The notes under the pieces were generated by a model. It saw nothing but the letters and a program-made list of their open reading frames with translations. It did not search any database and had not been told where the DNA came from. Positions 53,720-63,999 of a stretch of 64,000 nucleotides of DNA are shown piece after piece. A program made the translations under genes and the position numbers. The stretch's first letter is position 1. Each line of letters begins with the position of its first letter. Origin of the DNA: Tumebacillus sp. BK434 (GTDB lineage Bacteria > Bacillota > Bacilli > Tumebacillales > Tumebacillaceae); assembly GCF_004340785.1 (NCBI RefSeq), contig NZ_SLXS01000005.1:1-64000 (forward strand). Reading direction: 5' to 3'.

Positions 53720-55072
53720 GTGAGCAACAGGCAACCCAAGCGGGGCTTGGCACTACTGCTTGTCTTGACGGGCTCCCTTTTGCTTCCGTGCAGCCCGGGA
53801 CACGCCGAAGACCTGCCCTCTGCCGCCCGCCCGCAGGCGGACGAACAACGCTTGCTCGTCATCGCGCCGCACCCGGACGACGAATCGCTGGCCGGAGCGG
53901 CGCTGATTCAACAGACCTTGCAGCGCGGCGGGTCGGTGCGCGTGGCAGTGCTGACCAACGGGGACGGATTCCGCCGCGCGGCAGCCGAACAGTTTCACCT
54001 GCGAAAAGCGGGAGCGACCGACCTGTACAGGCTGGGGCTTTTGCGGCAGCAGGAAGAGCTGACAGCAGCGAAGCGACTGGGCCTGCAGGAGCAAGACGTC
54101 CTGTTCCTCGGCTATCCGGACGCCGGTCTGCGTCACCTGTGGAGCGGACATTTTTGGAGCAGCCGCTCGCCCTACACGGGGCTGAACGGTTTCGACCGGG
54201 TGCCGTACCGCCGCGCCTATCAGGTGGGCAACCCGTACTGCGGACAGGCGCTGGCTGACGACCTGCGCCGCATTCTGACCGAGTTCCGCCCGACACACGT
54301 GCTCTATCCCGACCCGCACGATGTGCACGGCGACCACTGGGCTGCATCCGCCTTCACGCAATACGCGCTGGCCGGACTGCCGCTGAAGCCGTCCGAAGCG
54401 ACCTATCTCATCCACTACCCGCAGTTTCCCAAGCCGCAGCGCTACCGGCCCGGACAAGCTCTGCTCCAGCCAAAGAAGCTGTCCGGCATCGGCATCCGCT
54501 GGCGCCAGGTGCCGCTTGGCGTCAGCGAAGTCGAGCAAAAGCGCTCCGCCGTCCTCGCCCATCGGTCGCAGATTCAGGTGATGAACGACTTCCTCACATC
54601 GTTTGTGCGCCAAAACGACTTGGTCGCCAGCTCCTGTATCCCGCAGCTGCAAAACTGCGGGCCGGCGGTGGAACTGCTTGATCCTGCCGGCGACCAGAGC
54701 GGAGACGGAGCGGCCGACATTCGCAAACTGACCGTCTCCCGCTTCGGACAGCAGCTGCGCCTCTGCATCCAGTTGGCCTCCCCGGTCACCGCCGGACATC
54801 GCTTCACCGTTCGGCTGCGCATGCCGGAAGCAGGCCCTGGCGAAACGTCACAGCTCGAAGTTAAACTCCATAATCGAAAGTTAAATATCATCCCGTTCCC
54901 TGAGTTAAACAGCCGGGTTCAATCCCCTGTGTTTTGGCAGCTGCAGCAGGACCGGTTCGTGCTCACCCTGCCCCTGTCCACCTTTCACGATCTCAGTTGT
55001 CTGATGGTCGGAGCGGAAGTTAAGCTCGGCAGCGCGGTCGATCGAACCGCGTGGCGACGCCTTTATTTATAA
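53720..55072 (+). CDS. Secreted PIG-L/LmbE family deacetylase
   Basis: 450 residues: signal peptide to ~29 (GHAED), then a PIG-L deacetylase domain with the zinc motif PHPDDE (50-55) and the second His motif HGDHWAA. A ~200-residue C-terminal beta-rich region of unknown fold follows. Family members hydrolyse N-acetyl groups of GlcNAc conjugates (bacillithiol, mycothiol, wall sugars). Secretion suggests a wall or extracellular glycan substrate rather than bacillithiol. GTG start after GGGGG. It is monocistronic. Confidence 0.85.
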   Translation: MSNRQPKRGLALLLVLTGSLLLPCSPGHAEDLPSAARPQADEQRLLVIAPHPDDESLAGAALIQQTLQRGGSVRVAVLTNGDGFRRAAAEQFHLRKAGATDLYRLGLLRQQEELTAAKRLGLQEQDVLFLGYPDAGLRHLWSGHFWSSRSPYTGLNGFDRVPYRRAYQVGNPYCGQALADDLRRILTEFRPTHVLYPDPHDVHGDHWAASAFTQYALAGLPLKPSEATYLIHYPQFPKPQRYRPGQALLQPKKLSGIGIRWRQVPLGVSEVEQKRSAVLAHRSQIQVMNDFLTSFVRQNDLVASSCIPQLQNCGPAVELLDPAGDQSGDGAADIRKLTVSRFGQQLRLCIQLASPVTAGHRFTVRLRMPEAGPGETSQLEVKLHNRKLNIIPFPELNSRVQSPVFWQLQQDRFVLTLPLSTFHDLSCLMVGAEVKLGSAVDRTAWRRLYL

Positions 55073-55085
55073 GCTTTTCTCATCC

Positions 55086-55116
55086 AAACCCGATCTCCGT
55101 CGGGTTTTATTTTTAC
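55086..55116 (+). terminator. Terminator of the PIG-L gene
   Basis: AAACCCGA-TCTCCG-TCGGGTTTT followed by ATTTTTAC. Confidence 0.85.
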
Positions 55117-55174
55117 ATATTTATCCATTAACTACTAATCTTCAACACTATTACTTATACTCAGAAACATTTCG

Positions 55175-55187
55175 CTTATATTATAAG
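55175..55187. promoter_or_regulatory. Palindrome upstream of the HTH-TPR regulator (candidate operator)
   Basis: CTTATA-T-TATAAG, a perfect 13-bp inverted repeat in a 205-bp AT-rich intergenic region, about 94 bp before the regulator start. Confidence 0.4.
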
Positions 55188-55280
55188 AAAAATTGATATA
55201 AAGTTTACTTTCCTCTTTATTCGCCTTCCCTAAAGGTGTAAAATGTGTGTAGATAACACCATAGATGGGGGTAATTTTGC

Positions 55281-56567
55281 ATGTCTTTAGGGCAGAAAAT
55301 TCGCGAACTTCGCATCGTGAAAGGATTGACGCAGAGCGATCTCGGTTCGGGGCTCGTCACACCGAGCATGATCTCCCAGATCGAGTCGGATAAAGCCAAT
55401 CCTTCTTACAAAGTGCTCGAAGCGATCGCAGAAAAACTGGAGACGCCGCTGGAATTTTTTCTGACCGATATCCAGACGCAATTGGAGCAGACCAGCGCAC
55501 ACAAGGTGGCCAAAGCCTTGCTGTCTTCGGCCAACTACGAACGGGCTTACGGCCTGCTCGAGTCGCTGCTCCAGAAGCCTTCGCAGAGTTTGAACATCGT
55601 TGACGTGATGTCCGACCTCGGCGAATGCTACCTGCATCTCGGCCGCTATGAAGAAGCGGTGGAGCAGTTCGAGAAGGTGCTGGAGATCGCGAAGACGAAG
55701 GAAAATCCAACTGCAGCTCTGCAGGCGCTGAACAAACTTGGGGTGATTGAACAGCGCCGCCAGAAGTATCATTTGGCGATCTACCACTGGCGCAAAGCGT
55801 ATGAGCAGTTCGACCTGCTCCTGCAGCCGGAGCCTTTTTTGCAGTCACAGATCTTGACCAATTTGGGGACGATTCACTATCAGCTGGGAGAGTTTCAAGA
55901 AGCGCTCAACTATTATGAGACCGCCTATAAGTTCTTGGCGAAAAGCAGCCATTTTGAACAAATCGGCTTCACCTATATCGGCCTCGGCCTTTCGTATAAG
56001 CGCATGAAAGAATATGAAAAAGCTTCTGAGTATTCGCAGTATGCGATCGCCATCTTCGAGTCGCTCAAGAATATCAAGCTGGCGATCGATGTGAAGAAAA
56101 ATTACGGCATTTTAAAAAGCGAAGAAGGCCAGTTTGAGGCCGCCCATGAACTGTTCTTGGGGTGCATCGAGGAGTATGAGAAGCACAACTACACGCTCGA
56201 TGCAGGTTCTGTCTACGGCGAGATCGCTCGCCTGCATGTGAAAGAGCAGCGCTTCGACGACTGCAAACTGACCTGCCAGAAAGCGCTCGCGACGATCCCC
56301 GCCACGTCGCTTGAAGCAGCGCCGATTCTGCGCACGCTGGCGATCGCCGAGGACAAGCTCGGACAGCGCGACCGCGCGATCGCGACGATGGAGCGCTCGA
56401 TCGAGATCTTCAAGGAGCACCGCCTGTTAAGCGACCTGGCCGAGACCTATTCGCTGCTCGCCAACCTCTATCAGCAGGACGAGAATTTCGCCAAAGCGAA
56501 CGAGTCCTTGTTGAACATGAAAGACGCGCTTAACGAAAATTTGAAAGAGCGCGGCATTATTCTTTAA
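55281..56567 (+). CDS. RRNPP-like transcriptional regulator (HTH plus TPR repeats)
   Basis: 428 residues: an N-terminal Xre-type helix-turn-helix (1-65; GLTQSDLGSGLVTPSMISQIE), a linker, then about eight tetratricopeptide repeats (~90-428; ALQALNKLGVIEQRRQKYHLAI, EALNYYETAYKFLA, KMKEYEKASEYSQYA types). This layout is that of the PlcR/NprR/Rgg-type peptide-sensing regulators. No signal-peptide-bearing short gene for a cognate pheromone was found next to it, so the ligand is unknown. It has its own AT-rich promoter region and a hairpin terminator. The sequence is less GC-rich than the genome average. Confidence 0.85.
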   Translation: MSLGQKIRELRIVKGLTQSDLGSGLVTPSMISQIESDKANPSYKVLEAIAEKLETPLEFFLTDIQTQLEQTSAHKVAKALLSSANYERAYGLLESLLQKPSQSLNIVDVMSDLGECYLHLGRYEEAVEQFEKVLEIAKTKENPTAALQALNKLGVIEQRRQKYHLAIYHWRKAYEQFDLLLQPEPFLQSQILTNLGTIHYQLGEFQEALNYYETAYKFLAKSSHFEQIGFTYIGLGLSYKRMKEYEKASEYSQYAIAIFESLKNIKLAIDVKKNYGILKSEEGQFEAAHELFLGCIEEYEKHNYTLDAGSVYGEIARLHVKEQRFDDCKLTCQKALATIPATSLEAAPILRTLAIAEDKLGQRDRAIATMERSIEIFKEHRLLSDLAETYSLLANLYQQDENFAKANESLLNMKDALNENLKERGIIL

Positions 56568-56596
56568 ACACCAATTGCCAAAGGATAAAATAATAT

Positions 56597-56641
56597 GATA
56601 AATTGGGCTTGTTTCTACCGTTGTAGAACAGCCCAATTTTC
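56597..56641 (+). terminator. Hairpin terminator after the HTH-TPR gene
   Basis: AAATTGGGCTTGTTTCTAC and GTAGAACAGCCCAATTTT form a long imperfect stem (one bulge) with a CGTT loop, 30 bp after the stop. Confidence 0.75.
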
Positions 56642-56670
56642 ATTTACGGATCCTGAGAGGAGTCACTCTA

Positions 56671-58767
56671 ATGTCGCGATTCTTTCACGTGACGGCAGCC
56701 CTGCTGCTCGCGGCAGGCACCGTGCCGCTGCAAGCCCTGCCCGCTGCCGCCGCCGCCGAGCAGCCCGGCGCGCTCTCCGAAGCGGCAGCCGTCGCCAAAG
56801 CGCGGGCGCTGCTCAACCTGCCCGCTGCCGAGTATGAGCTGGACACGGCCGAACGGATGCCCTACGCCTATTACGCCGGACTCCCCGAACGAAGCGCGTG
56901 GTGGCTGACTTTTATTCATGATGAGCAAGAGACCGCCGTTTCGATCGATGCCGAGACCGGCAGACTGATGCACTTTTTACAGGAGGTCGAGGAGCCGTCC
57001 GACGCGGACGAATTTATCTCGCCGCAAGAGGCGCGTGCGATCGGTCTCGCTTTTTTGCAGAAGGTCGCCCCTGAAGAGCTGAAACAATCGACGCTGTCCA
57101 AAGAACCGGCCGGATGGGGCTATTCTTACGATCTCGTGTACACCCGTTCGGTGAACGGCATACCCGTCGATGATCAGAGCCTGATCGTCACCGTCGCCTG
57201 GGACGGTTCGATCAGCATGTTCGCCAATATATGGGACGAGCGCCTGACGTTCCCCGCCGCCGACAAGATCATCACGCAAGACCAGGCGCGAAGCATCCTG
57301 GCAGATCAGATCACGATGCAGCTCGGATACGTGACAAGCTATGAAGGCGCGCCGGAACTGATGTACCGCCCATACTTCACCGCCGGTTATACGGTCAATG
57401 CGACCAGCGGCAAGATCGACCCGGCCGTCGACTTCTACTACGAGCCGCAACAGCCCGCTTCCACCACCCCGCTCGTGCAAAACGGCCCGCTGGCACCGCC
57501 TGTGCTCGCGAAAGAACTGACCAAAGCAGAAGCCCGAAAAGCGGCGGAGTCGCTCGGCTTGCTGCCGGCCGATGCGGTCTATCAGGATACTTCCGAGCAG
57601 GAATACGAAGACGGCGAATGGTACCTGCAGTACGAAGCGCCCGGTGCCACCGATCAGCCGACCGACGACGTCACCTATGTGATCCGCATCAACGCTGCCA
57701 ACGGTGAACTGGTCGAGTTTTACGGCTATCTGGCCCATCTTGAATTTGATGAAGAGTTCACCCCTGAAGACGAGTTGTGGACAGACGAAGAGCCGGCAGA
57801 TCTGCTGGCAGCTGACGAACTGCTCAGCCGCGCGAATGAACACGTCAAAACGCTCTTCCCGCACCGCACCGGGGCGCTCACACAAGCAACGACGTCTCCG
57901 GACGGCTACTTCTGGTTCCATCAGCTCGTCAACGGACTGCCAAGCGACACCTATGTGGAACTGTCGCTCAATCCGTCGACGGGCAGCGTCCTCGAAGTGA
58001 GCCAGAATCTGATCGAAGCGGACTACTTCCCGCAGGCGACACCAGCGGTCTCCGCAGCCAGTGCGAAGCAGATCTTCACCAGCCTGCCGCTCGAACTGTA
58101 TTACGGCTTTGCAAACACGGAAGACATGTCGGCCGCACTCCCGCCGTTCTTGGGTTACCGGTTTGAACAGCGCCTCCCGCAATATGCGATGATTGATGCA
58201 CAGAGCGGCCAGTTGACCGGGCTGATCAGCAAAAACGGCACCTTCCTGCCCCGGGACATCTACGGGCATTGGGCGGAAAAAGCGTTGACCGCGTTTGCCG
58301 ATGCCGACCTGCTGCGCTTCGACATGATGAACGTGTCTCCCGACGAACCGATCACCCGCGGCTATCTGATCGAGCTGATGATCGGACACTTGAACCGCAA
58401 TGCGCCAAGCGAGCAGACCGTCTTTTACAAAGACGTCACCGCAGACCACCCGTCCTACTACGCGATCAACGCAGCCGCCAACCTCGGCTGGATCGCGAAA
58501 GACAAAAACTTCCGACCGGATGACCCCATCACCCGCGAAGAGATGGCGATCCTGATGGCCAAGGCGGCCGGGTTCGACCCGCAGAAGCATCAAGCGGACG
58601 CGCTGCCCTACGCCGATGTCAATCAGATCTCCTGGTGGTCGTACGGCGCGGTGGCGATCAACTACAAGCAGGGCTGGATGCAAGGCGCCGACGACAACAA
58701 GTTCCACCCGCAAGGCGATCTGACCCTCGCCGAAGCGGTCAGCATGCTCTTCCGCTTTAAAGAATAG
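56671..58767 (+). CDS. Secreted PepSY/YcdB-type protein with three SLH domains
   Basis: 698 residues: a signal peptide to ~29 (PAAAAAEQ), then repeated PepSY/YcdB-like modules (WWLTFIHDEQETAVSIDAETGRL; YSYDLVYTRSVNGIPVDDQ) that fold as inhibitor-type domains, and from ~530 three SLH modules (DIYGHWAEKALTAFADADLLR; FYKDVTADHPSYYAINAAANLG; YADVNQISWWSYGAVAINYKQ). It is therefore exported and tethered to wall polymer. YcdB/YcdC homologues occur in Bacillus sporulation and wall contexts with unknown activity. Monocistronic. Confidence 0.87.
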   Translation: MSRFFHVTAALLLAAGTVPLQALPAAAAAEQPGALSEAAAVAKARALLNLPAAEYELDTAERMPYAYYAGLPERSAWWLTFIHDEQETAVSIDAETGRLMHFLQEVEEPSDADEFISPQEARAIGLAFLQKVAPEELKQSTLSKEPAGWGYSYDLVYTRSVNGIPVDDQSLIVTVAWDGSISMFANIWDERLTFPAADKIITQDQARSILADQITMQLGYVTSYEGAPELMYRPYFTAGYTVNATSGKIDPAVDFYYEPQQPASTTPLVQNGPLAPPVLAKELTKAEARKAAESLGLLPADAVYQDTSEQEYEDGEWYLQYEAPGATDQPTDDVTYVIRINAANGELVEFYGYLAHLEFDEEFTPEDELWTDEEPADLLAADELLSRANEHVKTLFPHRTGALTQATTSPDGYFWFHQLVNGLPSDTYVELSLNPSTGSVLEVSQNLIEADYFPQATPAVSAASAKQIFTSLPLELYYGFANTEDMSAALPPFLGYRFEQRLPQYAMIDAQSGQLTGLISKNGTFLPRDIYGHWAEKALTAFADADLLRFDMMNVSPDEPITRGYLIELMIGHLNRNAPSEQTVFYKDVTADHPSYYAINAAANLGWIAKDKNFRPDDPITREEMAILMAKAAGFDPQKHQADALPYADVNQISWWSYGAVAINYKQGWMQGADDNKFHPQGDLTLAEAVSMLFRFKE

Positions 58768-58776
58768 TGCAGATGA

Positions 58777-58812
58777 CAACGTGCCGCCCCGGATCGGGAC
58801 GGCACGTTGTTT
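58777..58812. terminator. Bidirectional terminator between the SLH protein and the GH15 gene
   Basis: ACAACGTGCCG(T/C)CCCG-ATC-CGGGACGGCACGTTGT with flanking T runs. Confidence 0.88.
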
Positions 58813-60800
58813 TACTCTTGCAGTTGATGCAGCGCTTTGTTCGACAGCTCCTTATACCGCCGCCCGTAGCGCACCACCTCTTGCACAAACGTCGCATGCG
58901 ACCAGGTCAAGGGAGCGACCGACAGCGGAGTGCCGTGATAAGGGTGCAACTGCTCCGGCAACACGCCGCTGTCCATGCGGTGGCGAAGCACCCAGTCGAA
59001 CAGCTCTTTCGCCTGCTGCAGATCTTCCACCGACTCCGCCCGCTCGATCTCCCACGCCGCCTGCCACAGCGTGCAGATGATCCACGGGTTGCCCGGCACT
59101 CTTTCGATCTCGTCAGACTTTTTAAAATAGTAGTCATCCGTATAGCGTGCGATCCCGCCGATCTCCGTCTTTACGCGTAGCCCTTCCCAGACCCGCTCCA
59201 TCGTCGCCTGCAGACGCGGGTCGTCCGGCGAGAGGATGTCGAACTGAAACAGGCCGTACAGACTGGACTCCAGCGTCTTGTCTTTGGCGATCTCCCCGTT
59301 CTCGCCGAGATACACCCCGCGCAGGAAACGGCCGACCGATGGGTCGTACAGGTATTTGTCCATGCCTTCGAGCAGTTTCTCCGCGCTGCTCTGCATCTTT
59401 TGCGCCCGCTTGGCATCCCCGAACACCTGCGCAAAATTGCGCACCGCCCGCAGCCCCGCGATCACCGTCGCCACGGTGAACGTAAAGATCCCGCGCCGCT
59501 CCTCCCACAAATCGTAGCTTTCGATCGGCAACCCCAAATGCTCATACACATATTCTGCCATGAATTCGCCGGCCGGCGCGATCAGCGTCGTGTAAAGCGA
59601 CTGGGCGAACTCCACGTCGCCATAGCGCTGGTAATGCTCCCACAAGGCCCAGATCACCAGCCCCGTCTCGTCTTCCTGGATCGGCAGCGACGGGTCTTTA
59701 CCCTGCAGATAGGGATGCCACGACGAGCCGACCGAGCCGTCCGGATTGTATTTGTGCAGCAAAAAGCCACCCGCTGTCAGCGAGTCTTCACAGAAACGAA
59801 AGAAACGGTTGGCGATGCGCTCATACCCCGCCTCGCTCATCGCATGAGCGATCAGCGCCCCGTCGCGCGGCCACATGTACGAATAGTGGTCGCGGTTGTA
59901 CTGCAGAATGTCAGTATCGTTGGCGGCGATGATCGCGCCGTTCGCATCGGTCAGCGTCTGCACGAGCATCAAAGACAGCAAGTACTCGTCGATCACCTCC
60001 TGCCCCAGATCGCCAAACTCCTGCTCCGACTGCCGCAGCCATTCCCGCCAATAGGCATCGATCTCCGCAAACAGCTGCTCCGGCGTCCGCGCCAAGACCC
60101 AGCGGTTCATCTCTTTGACCTCAGGGAAGGTGCGCCCGACACAGACCCAATAGTACAGCGTCTCCTCCTCGCCGCCCGGCACAAACATTTTGAACGACAC
60201 TGTGCTGTCGACCGACCCTTGCGCGATCGGGTTTCCTTCCAGCGTTCCGTCCTCGGCATCTTTCCACGTTCCTTGCAGCGAGTGGAAACGCTTGATGCCG
60301 GTCGAGTACTCGAACAGGCCGCCGAGGTGCGTGAAGCCGTTGATCAGCAGGTAGCGGCTGCGCTTGTAGTGATAGACCATGTTTTGCACCGGATCATACA
60401 CCGCCGTGTCGCCGATCTCCGTCTCATCGATACAGAAGTCATGCGTGAAAAACAAACGAATCTCGCGCTCCAAAGCCCTGGTGTTGCGCACGCTGACTTT
60501 TTTCAGATAGGCGTTCTCCCGAAAATGCACCGCATCTTCGATCTGCAGCTCCAGTCCGAGCCGCTCGTTGCGGGCCAGAACGGAGGTCACCAGCGTCCCT
60601 GTGCGGTAGGAATTCTCGACGACCCAGTCCGACTCGTCACACCACGAGAACTCGCCATCCACATAGACGCCCAGCGAATTGCGGTTGCCTCCGATGTGGT
60701 TGAGCTGCCCGACGTATGGGTAATACAAGTCCCGCATGTTGGTCTTAGCATCGAAGCCGATACAGAGATGCCCGTTGCCGATCACCAGCGAGCGCGGCAT
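58812..60800 (-). CDS. Glycoside hydrolase family 15 (glucoamylase-like)
   Basis: 662 residues: an N-terminal beta-sandwich (~1-270) followed by an (alpha/alpha)6 barrel. The catalytic-acid region is IQEDETGLVIWAL and the base-carrying loop VLPEQLHP; YNRDHYSYMWPRDGALIAHA is the hallmark of the bacterial GH15 group. There is no signal peptide, so it is intracellular. Substrates in the group include alpha-glucans, trehalose and glucosyl esters; which one is unknown. It is 5 bp after the nucleotidyltransferase-fusion gene in one operon. Confidence 0.9.
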   Translation of the reverse strand: MPRSLVIGNGHLCIGFDAKTNMRDLYYPYVGQLNHIGGNRNSLGVYVDGEFSWCDESDWVVENSYRTGTLVTSVLARNERLGLELQIEDAVHFRENAYLKKVSVRNTRALEREIRLFFTHDFCIDETEIGDTAVYDPVQNMVYHYKRSRYLLINGFTHLGGLFEYSTGIKRFHSLQGTWKDAEDGTLEGNPIAQGSVDSTVSFKMFVPGGEEETLYYWVCVGRTFPEVKEMNRWVLARTPEQLFAEIDAYWREWLRQSEQEFGDLGQEVIDEYLLSLMLVQTLTDANGAIIAANDTDILQYNRDHYSYMWPRDGALIAHAMSEAGYERIANRFFRFCEDSLTAGGFLLHKYNPDGSVGSSWHPYLQGKDPSLPIQEDETGLVIWALWEHYQRYGDVEFAQSLYTTLIAPAGEFMAEYVYEHLGLPIESYDLWEERRGIFTFTVATVIAGLRAVRNFAQVFGDAKRAQKMQSSAEKLLEGMDKYLYDPSVGRFLRGVYLGENGEIAKDKTLESSLYGLFQFDILSPDDPRLQATMERVWEGLRVKTEIGGIARYTDDYYFKKSDEIERVPGNPWIICTLWQAAWEIERAESVEDLQQAKELFDWVLRHRMDSGVLPEQLHPYHGTPLSVAPLTWSHATFVQEVVRYGRRYKELSNKALHQLQE

Positions 60801-60805
60801 GATCC

Positions 60806-63229
60806 CTACCCCCTTACGCTTGTCTTTTGGTAGTCGCGAATCTTCTGGGCGTACATCCCGGCCAGCTCTTCCGCGAGCTGTTCGGTCACGCCTTGGGCAA
60901 ACACTTGGAACATCGGCTCATCCGAATCGGGCAGGATCAGCGTCCAGCCCCCGTCCTTGAACACTTTGATCCCGTCGACCAGCTCCACCGTCTCATCCCT
61001 CAGCTCCTCGATCAACAGCCGCATCACCCGCCCTTTGTCTTCCCACGGGCAGGGTACATCGCGGCGCAGCAGGTGGAAATGCGGAATCGACTCGACCAGC
61101 TCAGACAGAGCCAGCCTGCTCAGCGCCAGCGTGTCGAGCACTTTGACCAGCATGTACATCGCGTCGTACAGCATCGGGAAGGGCTGGTGCCGGAGCGGCT
61201 CCATCAACGAACGCGGATTGGCTTTGGTCCGGACGGCCAGCGCCCCGAACTTGGCGGCCAATGTCTCGATGATGCTCGGCGCCGTGACCGGCACCGCCAC
61301 TTTGTCGCTGCCGGAGATGAGCTGGATCAGGGTCTGCAAAGCCAGCAGGCGGTCCCGTTCGATCATCTGGCTGCGGTCGGTGATCAACGCGATCTCTTCG
61401 CCGTTGTCATCGAAGCGCACGCCGAGGTGGAAGATGCCGGTCGAGACGAGATTCTGCAGCTCTCCTTGCGACGCTTCCCTGGCGTCGAGCACCGACACTT
61501 TGCAGCCGAGCCGCTCCATCAGCTCCGGAACGAAGCGGCCCCACAGCATCGGGTCGTATTGCATCGCCACGCGGAACCGCTCGCGTTTGACGGCGTCCAC
61601 GCTGACCTGTTGGAGCAGTTCGGCGGCATACGACTCCTGCAGCCCGGTGAACACCCGATTGCGCCCGATCTGCGCGAGGTTGGCCCGGCGAAAGTCTTCC
61701 TGCCAGTAGGCGTTTTCGATCTTGCGCTCCAGCGCTTTGTCGATGTTGATCCCGCTCTGATCGAGGCATTCGATCAGCACGCGGTCATCGCCCGCCGGGC
61801 CGAGTCTCCTGACTTGAATGCCCGCTTCCGCTTCCACGCATCGCACGGCATAGCGCAGCATCGGCGTCGTCGCCGCCCCGCAGTCGATCGTGTTCACGCC
61901 GGCCGAATGGAGCCCAGCCGCCAGCGCCCGCTTGATCAGGCTGGAGAACGGATCATGGTCGCAGGCGACAGCGACGCTCGCGCCAAAAGGAAGTGCCGCA
62001 CCAAACGCCGCAGCCAGTCGCCCCGCAAAGTCGGGCGTCATGTCAACATTGCCGATGCCTTGCACGCCGTACAGCCCAAACAGACTTTTCTCCAGCTTCT
62101 CGCCCCAGATCAGCGACGAGTGCGCGACTGTGCCTTCCTGCACGCGCTTGCCCGGCCACAATTTGACCTGCGGCTTGACGACCGACTTGGCGCCAAGCGA
62201 ACAGGCGTCGCCGATCACCGAACCTTCGAAACAGGCGACGTGCGACTGCAGGTTGAGCTGCGAGCAGAGCGTGGCGCCGCGCAGCTCCACCCCGTCGCCC
62301 AGGTAGCTGCGGTTCCAGACGACAGTGCGCTTGAGCGATGCGCCCGCCTTGATCACATTGCCCACGCCAAGCACCGTGTACGGCCCGATGTGTGCCCCCG
62401 CTTCGATCACCGTGTCCCGCCCGATGTAGCAGGGCGGCTCCAAGGTCACGCCTTCTGCGACCTGTGCCCCTTGCCCCATCCAGATCTTCGGCGCGACGCG
62501 GAAGCCTTGGATCGCACAGTTCACCTTCCCCTCCAGCATGTCAAACTGGGTCTGGCGATACTGCGCCAGATTCCCGATGTCCGACCAGTACCCTTCCGCC
62601 ACATAGCCATACAGGTCATGCCCGTTCTGCATGAGCTTCGGGAACAGATCTTTGGAGAAATCAAACTCCTGATCTTCCGGAATGAATTCCAGAACTTCTT
62701 TTTCAAAAATATAGATGCCGGTGTTCACCGTGTCGGAAAACACCTCGCCCCACGACGGCTTCTCCAGAAAGCGGGTGATCCGCCCGTCCGCCTCTGTGAT
62801 CGCCACGCCGAACTCCAGCGGCGTCTCGACGCGGGTCAAGATGATCGTAGCCAAGGCGCCTTTTTCCCGGTGGGCGCGCACGGCGGCGAGCAGGTTGAAA
62901 TCGGTCAGCGCATCGCCGGAGATGACGATAAACGTCTCATCGAGAAACTCCTGCGCGTTTTTCACCGATCCGGCCGTGCCAAGCGGCGTCGTCTCTTCGA
63001 AATAGGCGATCTGCACACCGTGCTCCGACCCGTCGCCAAAATAGCCGCGGATCACATCCGGCATGTATTGCAGCGTCACCGCGATGTCCCCTGCGCCGCT
63101 TCTCTGCAAGAGGTCGATCGTGTAGGCCATGCAAGGCTGACCGAGCAGCGGCACCATCGGTTTCGGCTTGTTGCAGGTCAATGGCCGCAGCCTGCTGCCT
63201 TTACCGCCGGCAAGAATCACAGCTTTCAT
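60806..63229 (-). CDS. Sugar-1-phosphate nucleotidyltransferase fused to a degenerate phosphomannomutase domain
   Basis: 807 residues. NTP-transferase domain 1-235 with the signature [13 protein letters not shown] and metal/sugar residues GDALTD; left-handed beta-helix 240-375; phosphohexomutase-like domains from ~385. In the mutase part the catalytic phosphoserine loop (normally TASHNP after GGI) reads [11 protein letters not shown] at ~471-480, and the Mg-binding DGDADR reads DDNGEE at 607-612, so mutase activity should be lost. The C-terminal domain remains. It is probably a mannose- or glucose-1-phosphate guanylyl/uridylyl-transferase; the mutase moiety may be structural or regulatory. 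It overlaps the GT4 gene by ATGA and precedes GH15 by 5 bp. Confidence 0.88.
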   Translation of the reverse strand: MKAVILAGGKGSRLRPLTCNKPKPMVPLLGQPCMAYTIDLLQRSGAGDIAVTLQYMPDVIRGYFGDGSEHGVQIAYFEETTPLGTAGSVKNAQEFLDETFIVISGDALTDFNLLAAVRAHREKGALATIILTRVETPLEFGVAITEADGRITRFLEKPSWGEVFSDTVNTGIYIFEKEVLEFIPEDQEFDFSKDLFPKLMQNGHDLYGYVAEGYWSDIGNLAQYRQTQFDMLEGKVNCAIQGFRVAPKIWMGQGAQVAEGVTLEPPCYIGRDTVIEAGAHIGPYTVLGVGNVIKAGASLKRTVVWNRSYLGDGVELRGATLCSQLNLQSHVACFEGSVIGDACSLGAKSVVKPQVKLWPGKRVQEGTVAHSSLIWGEKLEKSLFGLYGVQGIGNVDMTPDFAGRLAAAFGAALPFGASVAVACDHDPFSSLIKRALAAGLHSAGVNTIDCGAATTPMLRYAVRCVEAEAGIQVRRLGPAGDDRVLIECLDQSGINIDKALERKIENAYWQEDFRRANLAQIGRNRVFTGLQESYAAELLQQVSVDAVKRERFRVAMQYDPMLWGRFVPELMERLGCKVSVLDAREASQGELQNLVSTGIFHLGVRFDDNGEEIALITDRSQMIERDRLLALQTLIQLISGSDKVAVPVTAPSIIETLAAKFGALAVRTKANPRSLMEPLRHQPFPMLYDAMYMLVKVLDTLALSRLALSELVESIPHFHLLRRDVPCPWEDKGRVMRLLIEELRDETVELVDGIKVFKDGGWTLILPDSDEPMFQVFAQGVTEQLAEELAGMYAQKIRDYQKTSVRG

Positions 63230-63999
63230 CTCTGTTCACCCGCTTCCTGCACCTTCTTTTGCAGCGCCTGCTCATAGACGAGGAGCGTGCCTCGCGCGAT
63301 GGCAGGCCAGCTGTACGCGTCGATCGCTTTTTGCCTGCCCCGCTCGGCCGTCGCTCTCGTGCCGTCCGGATCGGCGAACAGCTGCAGGAGCGTGTCGCAC
63401 AGATTCCCCGGATCGCCCGGCTCGACCAGCCAGCCGTCCCGACCGTGGTCGAGGATCTCCGCCAAGCCGCCCGTACGCGCCGCGACGGTCGGTGTGCCTG
63501 CGCCCATCGCTTCCAACGCCACGATGCCAAACGGCTCATACAGGCTGGGAAACACGGCAGCATCGGCCGCCAACATCAGGCGGTTGCGCTCCTCATCCGA
63601 CACAAAGCCGAGAAAGTCCACCTGTTCGGCGATGCCTAAAAACGCGGCCTGCTCCTTCAGCTGAGCCAGCATCGGCCCTTTGCCGGCGATGACAAACCGC
63701 GTGTCGGGGTGGTGCTGCAGCAGGGCTGGCGCGCTCGCCAACAGCACCTGCACCCCTTTTTCCGGGACGAGCCGGCCGACGTAAAACACCGTTTTGGCTG
63801 TGCTGTTTTTCACTTGCCCGGACGACCGGAGCCCGCGCGACAGTTCGGTCAGGTCAACGCCGTTGGGCAGCACATGCAGGCGGTCGCGAGCGATGCCGTA
63901 GATCTCGCCAAGCTCCTGTTGCATGTACTTCGAGCAGACGATCACTTCGGCCGACTCCCGGGCCAGTTGTTGCTCGATCGCAAAGATCCGGTGTTGCAA
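63226..63999 (-). CDS. Glycosyltransferase family 4 (partial, N-terminus beyond window)
   Basis: 257 residues of the C-terminal part of a GT-B retaining transferase: [16 protein letters not shown], the donor-binding [36 protein letters not shown] and the E-x7-E motif [15 protein letters not shown]. Its 3' end overlaps the nucleotidyltransferase fusion gene, so it should use the activated sugar made by that gene. The acceptor is unknown; with GH15 nearby, a storage or compatible glycan is plausible. Confidence 0.92.
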   Translation of the reverse strand: MQHRIFAIEQQLARESAEVIVCSKYMQQELGEIYGIARDRLHVLPNGVDLTELSRGLRSSGQVKNSTAKTVFYVGRLVPEKGVQVLLASAPALLQHHPDTRFVIAGKGPMLAQLKEQAAFLGIAEQVDFLGFVSDEERNRLMLAADAAVFPSLYEPFGIVALEAMGAGTPTVAARTGGLAEILDHGRDGWLVEPGDPGNLCDTLLQLFADPDGTRATAERGRQKAIDAYSWPAIARGTLLVYEQALQKKVQEAGEQR

